This document shows, piece by piece, positions 1-8,441 of a stretch of 64,000 nt of DNA. How positions within the stretch are numbered: position 1 is the stretch's first letter; every line of letters starts with the position of its first letter. The notes beneath the pieces are model-generated. The model saw nothing but the letters and a program-made list of their open reading frames with translations. It was not told where the DNA came from and searched no databases. The stretch lies in NCBI RefSeq assembly GCF_004022465.1, contig NZ_SAVA01000002.1, forward strand, positions 310,001-374,000, written 5' to 3'. The translations under genes and the position numbers were made by a program. Origin of the DNA: Rhodobacter huangdaonensis. GTDB lineage: Bacteria; Pseudomonadota; Alphaproteobacteria; Rhodobacterales; Rhodobacteraceae.

Positions 1-246
1 CAGCACCGCGCCCTTCGGCATCGCCGGGATCACCTCGACCGCCACGGCGCGCAGGATCGCGCCATTCGGCAGCATGGTGAAGACGACCTCGGCGCCCTGC
101 GCCGCCGCCGCCGCGGAAGCGGCCTTTGCCACCCCCTCGGGCATTGGCGCGCTGAGGTCGAAGCCCGTCACCTCATGCCCTGCCTTCACCAGGTTGGCGG
201 CCATCGGCCCGCCCATGTTCCCAAGTCCGATGAAACCGATCTTCAT
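1..246 (-). CDS. mmsB: 3-hydroxyisobutyrate dehydrogenase, N-terminal part (cut by window edge)
   Basis: Oxidises 3-hydroxyisobutyrate to methylmalonate semialdehyde with NAD in valine breakdown. Only the first 82 residues are inside the window. They show the Rossmann dinucleotide motif GLGNMG at residues 7-12, followed by GGPMAANLVKAGHEVTGFD, which is the typical start of the beta-hydroxyacid dehydrogenase family. The ATG at 246 is preceded on the minus strand by GGGAGGAAAC, a strong ribosome binding site. It is the last visible gene of an operon with the HIBYL-CoA hydrolase, acyl-CoA dehydrogenase and mmsA, which together make the valine pathway assignment firm. The partial state is only a window effect. 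Confidence 0.9.
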   Translation of the reverse strand, partial: MKIGFIGLGNMGGPMAANLVKAGHEVTGFDLSAPMPEGVAKAASAAAAAQGAEVVFTMLPNGAILRAVAVEVIPAMPKGAVL

Positions 247-276
247 GTTTCCTCCCAATGTGTTGTGCCGCAAACT

Positions 277-1326
277 TCAGGCAGTCTCGAAGGCGATCTC
301 CCAGTCCCGCGGCAGGGGGTCGAGCAGCGCCGAAACCTCGGCCATCGGCAGCGTCTCGAGGCTGTATTTCCAGCTCGGGTTGCGGTCCTTGTCGATGATC
401 TGCGCACGCACGCCCTCGAGGAAATCGGCCTTCTCGACCGCGCGCAGGGTGAAGCGGAACTCGTTCGACAGGGCGTCGCGGATGGTGGGCGTGGCGCGCG
501 TCATCCGCACGAGGCGCAGCGTCGCCTCCTCGGACAGCGCCGAGTTGCGGCACAGGATGGCGAGCGTCTCGGTGGCGAAATGCGTGCCCGAGGCCTCGAG
601 CGCGGCGACGATCTCGTGGATGTCGCGCCCGCCAAAGGCAGCCTCGATCTGCGGTCGGAGATCGGCGAGCCGCCCCTTCGTGGTCGGCACGCGGCCCTTC
701 GGCAGCACCGCGGGATCGCCGGTCGCGATCAGCTGCGCCTTCGCCGCCTCCCACTCCGCCTCGGGCAGGTAGAGATCGGCAAAGCCCGCATAGATCGCAT
801 CGCCCGCGCCGATCCGGCTGCCGGTGACGCCGAGGTATTCGCCGATGCGGCCGGGCGCCTTCGCCAGCAGCAGCGTGCCGCCGACGTCGGGGATCAGCCC
901 GATGCCGGTTTCCGGCATGGCGATCTGCGTGGTGTCGCCCACCACCCGGTGATGCGCATGGCCGCCGACGCCGACGCCGCCGCCCATCACGAAGCCCTGC
1001 ATGAAGGAGACGACGGGTTTGCCATATTCCGCGAGCCGGGCGTTCATCCGGTATTCCTCGCGCCAGAAGCGCGGCCCGGTGGTGAAATCGCCGGCGCGGC
1101 CCTGATGATAGATCTTGGCGATGTCGCCGCCGGCGCAGAAGGCACGCTCGCCCACGGCGTCGATCACCACCACCGCAACCTCGGCATCGTCGCGCCAGTC
1201 GCTCAGCGCCCGGTCGATCGCCGCCGCCATCTCGGCGTCGAGCGCATTGAGCGCCTTCGGCCGGTTGAAGGTGAGCCGCCCGGCGCGGCCCTCCTTGCGC
1301 ACGATCATCGTCGGCTCTTCGGTCAT
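277..1326 (-). CDS. 3-hydroxyisobutyryl-CoA hydrolase (crotonase fold)
   Basis: Hydrolyses 3-hydroxyisobutyryl-CoA to free 3-hydroxyisobutyrate, the step before mmsB. The 349-residue protein has the crotonase core with oxyanion-hole segments AGGD (65-68) and GGG (115-117) and the hydrolase signature MPETGIGLIPD (137-147) whose Glu and Asp are the catalytic pair of the HIBYL-CoA hydrolase branch. The length (about 350) also fits this branch rather than the shorter enoyl-CoA hydratases of about 260 residues. Its ATG overlaps the stop codon of the upstream acyl-CoA dehydrogenase by one base, indicating translational coupling. A plain enoyl-CoA hydratase is the alternative, less likely given the motif and neighbours. 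Confidence 0.88.
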   Translation of the reverse strand: MTEEPTMIVRKEGRAGRLTFNRPKALNALDAEMAAAIDRALSDWRDDAEVAVVVIDAVGERAFCAGGDIAKIYHQGRAGDFTTGPRFWREEYRMNARLAEYGKPVVSFMQGFVMGGGVGVGGHAHHRVVGDTTQIAMPETGIGLIPDVGGTLLLAKAPGRIGEYLGVTGSRIGAGDAIYAGFADLYLPEAEWEAAKAQLIATGDPAVLPKGRVPTTKGRLADLRPQIEAAFGGRDIHEIVAALEASGTHFATETLAILCRNSALSEEATLRLVRMTRATPTIRDALSNEFRFTLRAVEKADFLEGVRAQIIDKDRNPSWKYSLETLPMAEVSALLDPLPRDWEIAFETA

Positions 1327-2471
1327 CAGTCTCGCTCCGCCAGCACGGCGCGGCTGACGATCAGCCGCATGATTTCATTCGTCCCCTCGAGGATCTGGTG
1401 CACGCGCAGGTCGCGCACGATCTTCTCGATGCCGTAATCGGCAAGGTAGCCATAGCCACCATGCAGTTGCAGGCACTGGTTGGCCACCTCGAACGCGGCG
1501 TCGGTGACGTAAAGCTTTGCCATGGCGCAGAATTTCGTTGCATCCGGGGCGCCGGCGTCAAGCTTCCAGGCGGCCTGACGCAGGAAGGTGCGGGCCGATT
1601 GCAGCTTCACCTCCATCTCGGCCAGACGGAACTGCAGCGCCTGGAAGCCGTCGAGCGTGCGGCCGAAGGCCTTGCGCTCGCCCATGTAGACGAGCGTCGC
1701 GTCGAAGGCCGCCTGCGCCCCGCCAAGCGCCGAGGCGGCGATGTTGAGCCGCCCGCCGTCAAGCCCGGCCATGGCATAGGCAAAGCCCCGGCCTTCCTCG
1801 CCGACCAGATTTTCGGCCGGGATCACGCAATCGTCGAACTGCACCTGCGCGGTGGGCTGGGCGCGCCAGCCCATCTTGTCCTCGAGCGCACCGAAGCTGA
1901 GCCCGGGGGTGCCCGCCTCGATCACCATGCAGGAGATGCCCTTCGGCCCGTCGCCGCCGCTGCGCACCATCGTCAGATAGGCGTCCGAATAGCTGCCGCC
2001 GGAGATGAAGGCCTTGGTGCCATTGAGCTTCCAGCCGCCCGCGACGCGCTCGGCGCGGGTGCGCAGCGCCGCCGCATCCGAGCCCGAGCCCGGCTCGGTC
2101 AGGCAATAGGAGAAGATCGTCTCCATGCTGCACAGACCGGGCAGCCAGCGGTCTTTGGTCTCGGCCGAGCCGAACTTGTCGATCATCCCGCCGCACATGT
2201 TGTGGATCGAGAGGAATGAGCCGACGGCGGGGCAGGACATCGCCAGCGCCTCGAAGACCAGTGTCGCGTCAAGCCGGCTGAGCCCGGTGCCGCCGTAGTC
2301 TTCCGAGACGTAAAGCCCGCCAAGGCCGAGTTCCGCCAGCTGCGGCCAGAGTGTCTTCGGGATCGTACCCTCGGCCTCCCAACCCCGGGCGAAGGGCGCG
2401 ATATTCTCCTGCCCGAAAGCGAAGGCCATGTCGAAGATGGCCTGCTGCTCCTCGCTCAGTGCGAAATCCAT
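1326..2471 (-). CDS. Acyl-CoA dehydrogenase, probably isobutyryl-CoA specific
   Basis: FAD enzyme that desaturates isobutyryl-CoA to methacrylyl-CoA, passing electrons to electron transfer flavoprotein. The 381 residues include CLTEPGSGSDAAAL, the family signature near residue 120, and ILEGTNEIMR near the C terminus, whose Glu (about 362) is the catalytic base. The assignment to the isobutyryl-CoA (ACAD8-like) branch rests on the operon: mmsA upstream and HIBYL-CoA hydrolase and mmsB downstream. No enoyl-CoA hydratase for the intermediate step is visible in the window; it may lie beyond base 1. A 200-base gap containing a palindromic repeat separates it from mmsA. Confidence 0.88.
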   Translation of the reverse strand: MDFALSEEQQAIFDMAFAFGQENIAPFARGWEAEGTIPKTLWPQLAELGLGGLYVSEDYGGTGLSRLDATLVFEALAMSCPAVGSFLSIHNMCGGMIDKFGSAETKDRWLPGLCSMETIFSYCLTEPGSGSDAAALRTRAERVAGGWKLNGTKAFISGGSYSDAYLTMVRSGGDGPKGISCMVIEAGTPGLSFGALEDKMGWRAQPTAQVQFDDCVIPAENLVGEEGRGFAYAMAGLDGGRLNIAASALGGAQAAFDATLVYMGERKAFGRTLDGFQALQFRLAEMEVKLQSARTFLRQAAWKLDAGAPDATKFCAMAKLYVTDAAFEVANQCLQLHGGYGYLADYGIEKIVRDLRVHQILEGTNEIMRLIVSRAVLAERD

Positions 2472-2539
2472 GGTTTCCTCCCCGAAACGCTGGAAATGAA
2501 TATGTGTTCAATTTTCATCCGGCGCGCGGATTTTGCAAG

Positions 2540-2665
2540 GGGGCAGGGGCGCTGCCCCTCGGCCTTCGGCCTCACCCCGGAGTATTTGGACCAAGAAAAA
2601 GCGCCCGGGTTTTTTCTTGGCGCAAATACTCCCGCCGGAGGCAGCCGCGCCCCGAAGGGCGCGGC
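2540..2665. repeat. Dispersed palindromic repeat, copy 1 (GGAGTATTT subtype)
   Basis: Inner arms at 2579-2600 (GGAGTATTTGGACCAAGAAAAA) and 2610-2632 are reverse complements with two mismatches over about 22 bases, separated by a short GC spacer. An outer hairpin rich in GGGGC/GCCCC lies at 2541-2558, and a GCGCCCcgaaGGGCGC hairpin on the other side. It sits between mmsA and the acyl-CoA dehydrogenase gene inside one operon. Six further copies of the same architecture occur in the window; only copy 6 shares this arm sequence. Confidence 0.85.
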
Positions 2666-2672
2666 ACCCGTC

Positions 2673-4172
2673 TCAGTCGAGCGCCTTGAAGTTCAGGCTG
2701 GCGCCGTCCTTGATGCCCGAGAACCAGCGCGCGGTGACGGTCTTCGTCTTGGTGTAGAAGCGCAGCGCGTCGGGGCCATACTGGTTCAGGTCGCCGAAGG
2801 CCGACTTCTTCCAGCCGCCGAAGGTGTAGTAGCTCAGCGGCACCGGGATCGGGAAGTTGATGCCGACCATGCCGACGTTGACGCGGCTGGCGAAATCGCG
2901 TGCGGTGTCGCCATCGGCGGTGAAGATCGCGGTGCCGTTGCCGTAATCATTGTCGATCACCAGCTTCAGCGCGTCTTCATAGCTGTCCATCCGCACCGTC
3001 GACAGCACCGGCCCGAAGATCTCCTGACGGTAGATGTCCATCTCGGGGGTGACGTCGTCGAAGAGCGTCGGGCCGACGTAGAAGCCGTTCTCGTAGCCCT
3101 GGATCTTCAGGCCGCGGCCATCGACGACAAGGGTCGCGCCCTGCTCGACGCCCGAGCCGATCAGCCCGTTGATCCGGTCCTGCGCCTGCTTGGTGATGAC
3201 CGGCCCGAAGTCGACGTCGTCGCCCGCGGTATAGGGGCCGACCTTGAGCTTCTCGATCTTCGGAACGAGCTTCTCGATCAGCCGGTCGGCGGTTTCCTTG
3301 CCCACCGGCACTGCGACCGAGATCGCCATGCAGCGTTCGCCCGCCGCGCCGAAGCCCGCGCCCACCAGCGCATCGGCCGCCTTGTCGAGATCGGCATCGG
3401 GCATGATGATCATGTGGTTCTTCGCGCCGCCGAAGCACTGCGCGCGCTTGCCGTTCGAGCAGGCACGGCCGTAGATGTATTGCGCAATCGGGGTCGAGCC
3501 GACGAAGCCCACGGCCTGCACGGTCTCGTTGTCGAGGATCGCGTCCACGACTTCCTTGTCGCCGTTCACCACCTGCAGCACGCCGTCGGGCAGGCCCGCT
3601 TCCTGGGCAAGCTGGGCGAGCCGGATCGAGGTCGAGGGGCAGCGCTCGGAGGGTTTCAGGATCATCGCGTTGCCGGCAACGAGGGCCGGGCCCATCTTCC
3701 ACAGCGGGATCATCGCCGGGAAGTTGAAGGGGGCGATGCCCGCGACCACGCCAAGCGGCTGACGCATCGAGTAGAGGTCGATGCCGGGGCCGGCGCTGTC
3801 GGTGTATTCGCCCTTGAGGAGGGCCGGCGCGCCCATGCAGACCTCGATCACCTCGAGCCCGCGCTGCACATCGCCGCGCGCGTCGGGCAGGGTCTTGCCG
3901 TGCTCGCGCGAGACGAGCCCGGCGAGCTCGTCCATATGCGCGTTGATCAGGTCGCCGAATTTCATCATCACCCGGGCGCGGCGCTGCGGGTTGGTCGCGG
4001 CCCAGACCGGCTGCGCCGCGGCGGCGGCGGCGACCGCCGCGTCGAGTTCCGCGGTGGTGGCGAGCGCGACGCGCGCCTGCACCTCGCCCGTCGCCGGGTT
4101 GTAGACGTCAGTGAAACGGCCGGACGTGCCCGCCACCAGCTTGCCGTTGATCCAGTGTCCGATCTCTTGCAT
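2673..4172 (-). CDS. mmsA: Methylmalonate-semialdehyde dehydrogenase (CoA-acylating)
   Basis: Converts methylmalonate semialdehyde plus CoA and NAD to propionyl-CoA, ending valine catabolism. The 499-residue protein is full length for the family. The catalytic Cys is C281 in GAGERC-type context. The position that holds the general-base Glu in hydrolytic aldehyde dehydrogenases reads GGAKNH (249-253), i.e. Asn, which is the hallmark of the CoA-dependent MmsA branch. I placed the start at MQEIGHWING (4172), although the reading frame stays open for another 490 codons upstream, because homology begins there and a GGGAGGCAC ribosome binding site precedes it. First gene of the valine operon and divergent from a LysR gene. 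Confidence 0.95.
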   Translation of the reverse strand: MQEIGHWINGKLVAGTSGRFTDVYNPATGEVQARVALATTAELDAAVAAAAAAQPVWAATNPQRRARVMMKFGDLINAHMDELAGLVSREHGKTLPDARGDVQRGLEVIEVCMGAPALLKGEYTDSAGPGIDLYSMRQPLGVVAGIAPFNFPAMIPLWKMGPALVAGNAMILKPSERCPSTSIRLAQLAQEAGLPDGVLQVVNGDKEVVDAILDNETVQAVGFVGSTPIAQYIYGRACSNGKRAQCFGGAKNHMIIMPDADLDKAADALVGAGFGAAGERCMAISVAVPVGKETADRLIEKLVPKIEKLKVGPYTAGDDVDFGPVITKQAQDRINGLIGSGVEQGATLVVDGRGLKIQGYENGFYVGPTLFDDVTPEMDIYRQEIFGPVLSTVRMDSYEDALKLVIDNDYGNGTAIFTADGDTARDFASRVNVGMVGINFPIPVPLSYYTFGGWKKSAFGDLNQYGPDALRFYTKTKTVTARWFSGIKDGASLNFKALD

Positions 4173-4195
4173 AGAGTGCCTCCCGTGAATTGGTC

Positions 4196-4268
4196 TCGCA
4201 AACCTTAGCCTTGCGAAAATCCCTGTAAAAGAGGAAGTCTGGCAAAAGGTGTTTTGCATTTCTGCAAA
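4196..4268. promoter_or_regulatory. Two inverted repeats in the mmsA/LysR divergent promoter
   Basis: Between the two divergent starts lie TCGCAA-N10-TTGCGA (4196-4216) and TTTGCA-N4-TGCAAA (4253-4268). The second has the T-N11-A form of LysR-type operators. Their position between mmsA and the regulator suggests that the LysR protein controls the operon and itself. Effector unknown. Confidence 0.5.
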
Positions 4269-4277
4269 GGCGGGGCG

Positions 4278-5177
4278 ATGGACTGGGACGATCTGCGGGT
4301 GTTCCTGGCGGTGGCGCGGGCGGAAAGCCTGTCGGGCGCGGGGCGGGTGCTGAAATGCGACGCGGCGACGGTCGGGCGGCGGATCGCGCGGCTCGAGGAG
4401 GGGCTTGGCGCGAAGCTGTTCGTGAAATCGCCGCATGGCTATGCGCAGACCGACGCGGGGGCGCGGCTCCTGCCCCATGCCGAGGCCGCCGAGGCGGCGA
4501 TGAGCGGCGCCGAGGAGGCGCTGTCGGGGGAGGCCGGGCGGCTGACCGGGCAGCTGCGGATCGGTGCCCCCGATGGCTGTGCGAACTATCTGCTGCCGCA
4601 GGTCTGCGCGGCGATCTGCGATGCGCATCCGGGGCTCGAGATCCAGCTGATCGCGCTGCCGCGGCTGTTCAACCTGTCGAAACGCGAGGCGGACATGGCG
4701 ATTGCGGTGTCGCGGCCGACGGCGGGGCGGCTGACGGTGCAGAAGCTGGCCGATTATCAGCTCCATCTGGCCGCCGACCGCGACTATCTGGCGGCGCATC
4801 CGCCGATCGCCGGCCGGGCCGATCTGCGCGGGCACCGGATGATCGGCTATATCCCCGACATGATCTTCGACAAGGAGCTCGACTATCTCGCCGAGACCGG
4901 GGCCGAGACGGTGGGGCTCGCCTCGAACTCGGTCTCGGTGCAGATGCAGATGGTGCGGGCGGGGGCGGGGCTGGGCATCGTGCATGACTTCGCCATCCCG
5001 TTCTGCCCGGGGGTGAGCCGGGTGCTGCCCGACGAGATCGGTCTGCGCCGCACCTTCTGGCTGTTGCGCCATGCCGACGACCGCCGCTCGGAACGGCTCG
5101 GCCGGCTCGCCGAGGCGCTCGGTCAGGGGCTGCGCACCGAGATCGCCCGGCTCGAGGCCGCGGCGGCGGTGCAATGA
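4278..5177 (+). CDS. LysR-family transcriptional regulator
   Basis: 299-residue regulator with an N-terminal winged helix-turn-helix (about residues 1-60: WDDLRVFLAVARAESLSGAGRVL, then AATVGRRIARLEEGLGAKLF) and a C-terminal LysR substrate-binding domain from about residue 90. The ATG at 4278 is chosen over an in-frame ATG at 4254 because the HTH begins immediately after it and AAAGGCGGGG precedes it. It is transcribed divergently from the valine operon and the shared 105-base gap contains two inverted repeats, so it is probably the local regulator of mmsA and the genes behind it. The inducer cannot be read from sequence. Confidence 0.88.
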   Translation: MDWDDLRVFLAVARAESLSGAGRVLKCDAATVGRRIARLEEGLGAKLFVKSPHGYAQTDAGARLLPHAEAAEAAMSGAEEALSGEAGRLTGQLRIGAPDGCANYLLPQVCAAICDAHPGLEIQLIALPRLFNLSKREADMAIAVSRPTAGRLTVQKLADYQLHLAADRDYLAAHPPIAGRADLRGHRMIGYIPDMIFDKELDYLAETGAETVGLASNSVSVQMQMVRAGAGLGIVHDFAIPFCPGVSRVLPDEIGLRRTFWLLRHADDRRSERLGRLAEALGQGLRTEIARLEAAAAVQ

Positions 5178-5252
5178 CCGCGACCTTCGCCCGACTTGAC
5201 AGATAATCACGCAATTGTGACGCTGGGACATGGCATGCAAAGGGAGGTTGCG

Positions 5253-5687
5253 ATGCAGGTTCTGCAGATTCTGAAGTCGAAGGGGGACGACGGGGTGGTG
5301 ACGGTGGTGCCGGGCACCTCGGTTGCGGAGGTGGCGCGGGTGCTCTCGGCGCGGCGGATTGGGGCGCTGATCGTCTCGACCGATGGCAAGCACGTCGACG
5401 GCATCGTCTCGGAGCGCGACGTGGTGCGCGAGCTTGGCCGGCGCGGCCCCGCGGCGCTGAGCCTGATGGTCGAAGAGGTGATGACCCGCAACGCCGTGGG
5501 CTGCACGCGCTCTGACACCACCGAGGAGGTGATGGAGCAGATGAGTGCGGGCGGCTTCCGTCACATGCCGGTGATCGAGGCGGGCGAGATGGTCGGGCTG
5601 ATCTCGATCCGCGACGTGATCGCGGCCCGGCTCGGCGAGCTGCACCTCGAAAAGGAAGCCCTGACCGGGATGATCATGGGCAACTGA
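5253..5687 (+). CDS. CBS-domain pair protein
   Basis: 144-residue protein built almost entirely of two CBS motifs (about residues 8-65 and 75-130), a Bateman module that usually binds adenine nucleotides. Visible CBS hallmarks are GALIVSTDGKHVDGIVSERDVVREL and GFRHMPVIEAGEMVGLISIRDV. There is no fused enzymatic domain. The ATG at 5253 is preferred to the one at 5196 because AGGGAGG lies 5 bases ahead. Stand-alone proteins of this type are common in Rhodobacterales and are regarded as energy-state sensors, but no partner is evident here. Confidence 0.85.
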   Translation: MQVLQILKSKGDDGVVTVVPGTSVAEVARVLSARRIGALIVSTDGKHVDGIVSERDVVRELGRRGPAALSLMVEEVMTRNAVGCTRSDTTEEVMEQMSAGGFRHMPVIEAGEMVGLISIRDVIAARLGELHLEKEALTGMIMGN

Positions 5688-5719
5688 CGCCGCGATGCGG
5701 CATCACAAGTCTTGCAAAA

Positions 5720-5744
5720 GGGCGCGCAATCTTGTTGCGTGCCC
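5720..5744 (+). terminator. Stem-loop between the CBS gene and coaD
   Basis: GGGCGCGCAA-tcttg-TTGCGTGCCC forms a 10-bp stem with one mismatch directly after the CBS gene. There is no run of T after it, so it may be a processing or pausing hairpin rather than a full terminator. Confidence 0.4.
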
Positions 5745-5778
5745 TTGACCTGTGAGGAACGGCACTGAGGAGGAGCCC

Positions 5779-6276
5779 ATGCGCATCGGCCTGTACCCCG
5801 GAACTTTCGATCCGGTGACGCTGGGGCATATCGACATCATCCAGCGCGCGATGCCGCTTGTCGACCGGCTGGTGATCGGGGTGGCGATCAACCGCGACAA
5901 GGGGCCGCTGTTCAATCTCGAGGAACGGGTGGAGATGCTCGAGGCCGAATGCGCCGAGATCACCGCGCGCTGCGGCGGCGAGATCGTCGTGCATCCGTTC
6001 GAGAATCTGCTGATTCACTGCGCGCGCGATGTGAATGCGAATGTCATCATCCGCGGGCTGCGCGCCGTCGCCGATTTCGAATATGAATTCCAGATGGTGG
6101 GCATGAACCGCGCCCTCGATGCCAGTGTCGAGACGGTGTTCCTGATGGCCGACGCCCGGCGTCAGGCGATCGCCTCGAAACTGGTGAAGGAGATCGCCCG
6201 GCTCGACGGCGAGGTGTCGCGCTTCGTCACCCCGGCGGTGCAGGCGCGGCTGATGGCGAAGCTCGGCAAGGGCTGA
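5779..6276 (+). CDS. coaD: Phosphopantetheine adenylyltransferase
   Basis: Transfers AMP from ATP to 4'-phosphopantetheine, the fourth step of coenzyme A synthesis. The 165-residue protein is full length. It begins MRIGLYPGTFDPVTLGHIDII, containing the T/HxGH nucleotidyltransferase motif, and has the C-terminal ISS-like motif replaced here by RRQAIASKLVKEIA, as usual for alphaproteobacteria. The start at 5779 has AGGAGG immediately ahead. It converges with the marC-like gene with only two bases between them. Confidence 0.95.
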   Translation: MRIGLYPGTFDPVTLGHIDIIQRAMPLVDRLVIGVAINRDKGPLFNLEERVEMLEAECAEITARCGGEIVVHPFENLLIHCARDVNANVIIRGLRAVADFEYEFQMVGMNRALDASVETVFLMADARRQAIASKLVKEIARLDGEVSRFVTPAVQARLMAKLGKG

Positions 6277-6278
6277 GC

Positions 6279-6911
6279 TCAGCCGCCGAAGGCCGGCAGC
6301 ACGCCGATGGTGACGAAGGCGCGCAGCACAGCGTCGACGGCGACGGCGGCAAGCAGCATGCCCATCACCCGGCTGATCACCGCGGCGCCGGTGGTGCCGA
6401 TCACCCGCAACAGCGGCGAGGCGGCAAGCAGGATCGCCAGCGTCACCGCCAGAACCAGCGCCATCAGTGCCGTCGTCATCGCCTGATGGGCGATGGCGAA
6501 GCGGTCGTTGTCGGTCAGGATCACCACCGTCAGCATCGCCCCCGGCGAGGCGATCGAAGGGATCGCCACCGGGAAGACCGAAGTCTGGCGCACCCGCTCG
6601 GCCTCGGCGATCTCCTCCTCGGGCTTCGAATGACCGAAGATCATCGTCAGCGCGAAGAGGAAGAGCACGATCCCGCCGGCGATCTGGAAGGCGGGCAGCG
6701 CCAGGCCGAGGGCATCAAGAACCACCTGGCCGAGCACGATGAAGAGCGTCAGCACCACGAAGGACACGACCACCGCGCGGATCGCCACGGCGCGGCGCTG
6801 ACCCGCGCTCATCCCCGCGGTGACAGCCAGGAACACCGGCAGCGTGCCGATCGGGTCGATCACCACCCACAGCGTGATGAATTCCTGCAGAAGCTGCGCG
6901 GGGCTGAGCAA
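6279..6911 (-). CDS. MarC/UPF0056 family integral membrane protein
   Basis: 210-residue, strongly hydrophobic protein with about six membrane spans. The N-terminal FITLWVVIDPIGTLPVFLAVTAGM and the following RRAVAIRAVVVSFVVL are typical for the MarC family, inner-membrane proteins of unknown function once linked to multiple antibiotic resistance and later shown not to be required for it. Ends two bases from the convergent coaD. Nothing nearby hints at a substrate. Confidence 0.85.
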   Translation of the reverse strand: MLSPAQLLQEFITLWVVIDPIGTLPVFLAVTAGMSAGQRRAVAIRAVVVSFVVLTLFIVLGQVVLDALGLALPAFQIAGGIVLFLFALTMIFGHSKPEEEIAEAERVRQTSVFPVAIPSIASPGAMLTVVILTDNDRFAIAHQAMTTALMALVLAVTLAILLAASPLLRVIGTTGAAVISRVMGMLLAAVAVDAVLRAFVTIGVLPAFGG

Positions 6912-7045
6912 GGGGCAATCCTTTCAAGGGATTGCCGAACCCTAGCAGAGGGGTGCCCCCGGGGCCAAGGGGCCTGGGCGCGATACCGGGGGCCGCGCCG
7001 ATCACATGCGCGCGCGTTGCGCGAAAACCACGCCCGGTGCCGGTT

Positions 7046-7213
7046 TCAGTCGCGCCCGTAGACCGCGGCGCGCGCGATACGGGCCGCGTCGCGCGGGTAA
7101 AGATCGACATCGAGCGCGACATCGAGCGGCAGCCGCGCGATCTCGCGCCGGGTGCGGGCATAGCGGGCGCGCCGTTCGGCGGCGCTGACCAGACGTCCGA
7201 TGAATTTGCGCAT
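7046..7213 (-). CDS. DUF1127-like small basic protein
   Basis: 55-residue, arginine-rich protein: MRKFIGRLVSAAERR followed by a helix with RTRREIARLPLDVALDVDLYPRDAARIARAAVYGRD. The pattern R-x-L-x(n)-L-x-D-L/Y-x(n)-YGR matches the DUF1127 (YjiS-like) family. GGAAAGGACCGGAAGG just before the ATG is a strong ribosome binding site. In Rhodobacter sphaeroides a DUF1127 protein (CcaF1) acts in RNA turnover; whether this one does so is unknown. A CceR-like palindrome lies about 70 bases upstream. Confidence 0.75.
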   Translation of the reverse strand: MRKFIGRLVSAAERRARYARTRREIARLPLDVALDVDLYPRDAARIARAAVYGRD

Positions 7214-7284
7214 CCTTCCGGTCCTTTCCTGCTGATGACCGGAGGCGGCGGGATGCCGCCTCATGCCGGCAAGATGCCCCTGTG

Positions 7285-7298
7285 TGGTAGCGCTAACA
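7285..7298 (-). promoter_or_regulatory. CceR-like 14-bp palindromic operator (site a)
   Basis: Minus strand reads TGTTAGCGCTACCA. It fits the pattern TGTTNGCGYTATCA shared with sites upstream of gap2, tkt and tpiA. Lies upstream of the DUF1127 gene and downstream of the gap1 terminator. Confidence 0.5.
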
Positions 7299-7355
7299 AG
7301 TGCCGGAACGGGAAGGCCGCGTTGCCGTTTTCGCATGGCTGGCGAGAGCCGATGC

Positions 7356-7382
7356 AAAAGGGGCGCCCGGCGGGGCGCCCCT
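7356..7382 (-). terminator. Rho-independent terminator of gap (first copy)
   Basis: On the minus strand AGGGGCGCCC-cgcc-GGGCGCCCCT is a perfect 10-bp stem with a 4-base loop, followed by TTTT. It lies 24 bases after the gap stop codon. Confidence 0.85.
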
Positions 7383-7405
7383 GGCAACCGGCGGCGCGGT
7401 CGGGC

Positions 7406-8407
7406 TCAGATCAGCTTGCCCATGGCAACGGCGGTGTCCGACATCCGGTTCGAGAAGCCCCATTCGTTGTCATACCACGACAGGATCCGCACCATGGTGC
7501 CGTCCATCACCTTGGTCTGGTCCATGTGGAAGACCGAGGAATGGCTGTCGTGGTTGAAGTCCATCGAGACGTTCTTGAACTTGGTATAGCCGAGGATGCC
7601 CTTCAGCGGCCCGTCCGCGGCGGCCTCGATCGCGGCGTTGATCTCCTCGACGGTGGTCGCGCGCTTCGCGGTGAAGACCAGATCGACGACCGAGACATTC
7701 GGCGTCGGCACCCGGATCGCCACGCCGTCGAGCTTGCCCTTGAGTTCGGGCAGCACCAGGCCCACGGCCTTCGCGGCGCCGGTCGAGGTCGGGATCATGC
7801 TCAGCGCCGCGGCGCGGGCGCGGTAGAGATCCTTGTGCAGCGTGTCGAGCGTCGGCTGGTCGCCCGTATAGCTGTGGATCGTGGTCATGAAGCCCTTCTC
7901 GATGCCGATCGCGTCGTTCAGCACCTTGGCGACGGGAGAGAGGCAGTTCGTCGTGCACGAGGCATTCGAGACGATCAGGTCATCCTTGGTCAGGGTCTTG
8001 TCGTTCACGCCGAAGACGATGGTCTTGTCCGCGCCTTCGCCCGGGGCCGAGATCAGCACCCGCTTCGAGCCGTTCTCGAGATGGGCGAGGCATTTCTCCT
8101 TCGAGGTGAAGATGCCGGTGCATTCCATCACCACGTCGACATCCGACCAGGGCAGCTCTGCCGGATTGCGGATCGCCGTCACCTTCATCGGGCCGCGGCT
8201 CGCGTCGATCCAGTCCTCGCCGGTCGTCACCTCGGCCGGAAACCGGCCATGCACCGAATCGAAGCGCAGCAGATGTGCGTTGGTCTCCACCGGGCCAAGG
8301 TCATTGATCGCCACGACCTCGATGTCGGTACGACCCGATTCGATGATTGCGCGCAGCACATTGCGCCCGATACGGCCGAAACCGTTGATTGCCACCTTGA
8401 CCGACAT
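7406..8407 (-). CDS. gap: Glyceraldehyde-3-phosphate dehydrogenase, NAD-type paralog
   Basis: Interconverts glyceraldehyde 3-phosphate and 1,3-bisphosphoglycerate. The 333-residue protein is full length, with NGFGRIGR (8-15), catalytic Cys151 in SNASCTTNC and the partner His in the HSYTGDQ segment. Asp36 in VAINDLG, at the end of the second beta strand, is the residue that hydrogen-bonds the adenosine ribose of NAD, so NAD use is expected. A second gap gene lies 270 bases upstream on the same strand with Ala at this position. A 27-base inverted repeat sits in its leader and a strong terminator follows it. Confidence 0.95.
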   Translation of the reverse strand: MSVKVAINGFGRIGRNVLRAIIESGRTDIEVVAINDLGPVETNAHLLRFDSVHGRFPAEVTTGEDWIDASRGPMKVTAIRNPAELPWSDVDVVMECTGIFTSKEKCLAHLENGSKRVLISAPGEGADKTIVFGVNDKTLTKDDLIVSNASCTTNCLSPVAKVLNDAIGIEKGFMTTIHSYTGDQPTLDTLHKDLYRARAAALSMIPTSTGAAKAVGLVLPELKGKLDGVAIRVPTPNVSVVDLVFTAKRATTVEEINAAIEAAADGPLKGILGYTKFKNVSMDFNHDSHSSVFHMDQTKVMDGTMVRILSWYDNEWGFSNRMSDTAVAMGKLI

Positions 8408-8441
8408 CCGTGTCTCCTTCGATTGCCTTCGCGACAGACCG

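Noticed and set aside
4173..5645. Open extension of the mmsA frame through the LysR and CBS genes
   Set aside because: The added 490 codons run antisense to two clear genes, show no homology, and mmsA has its own start and ribosome site.
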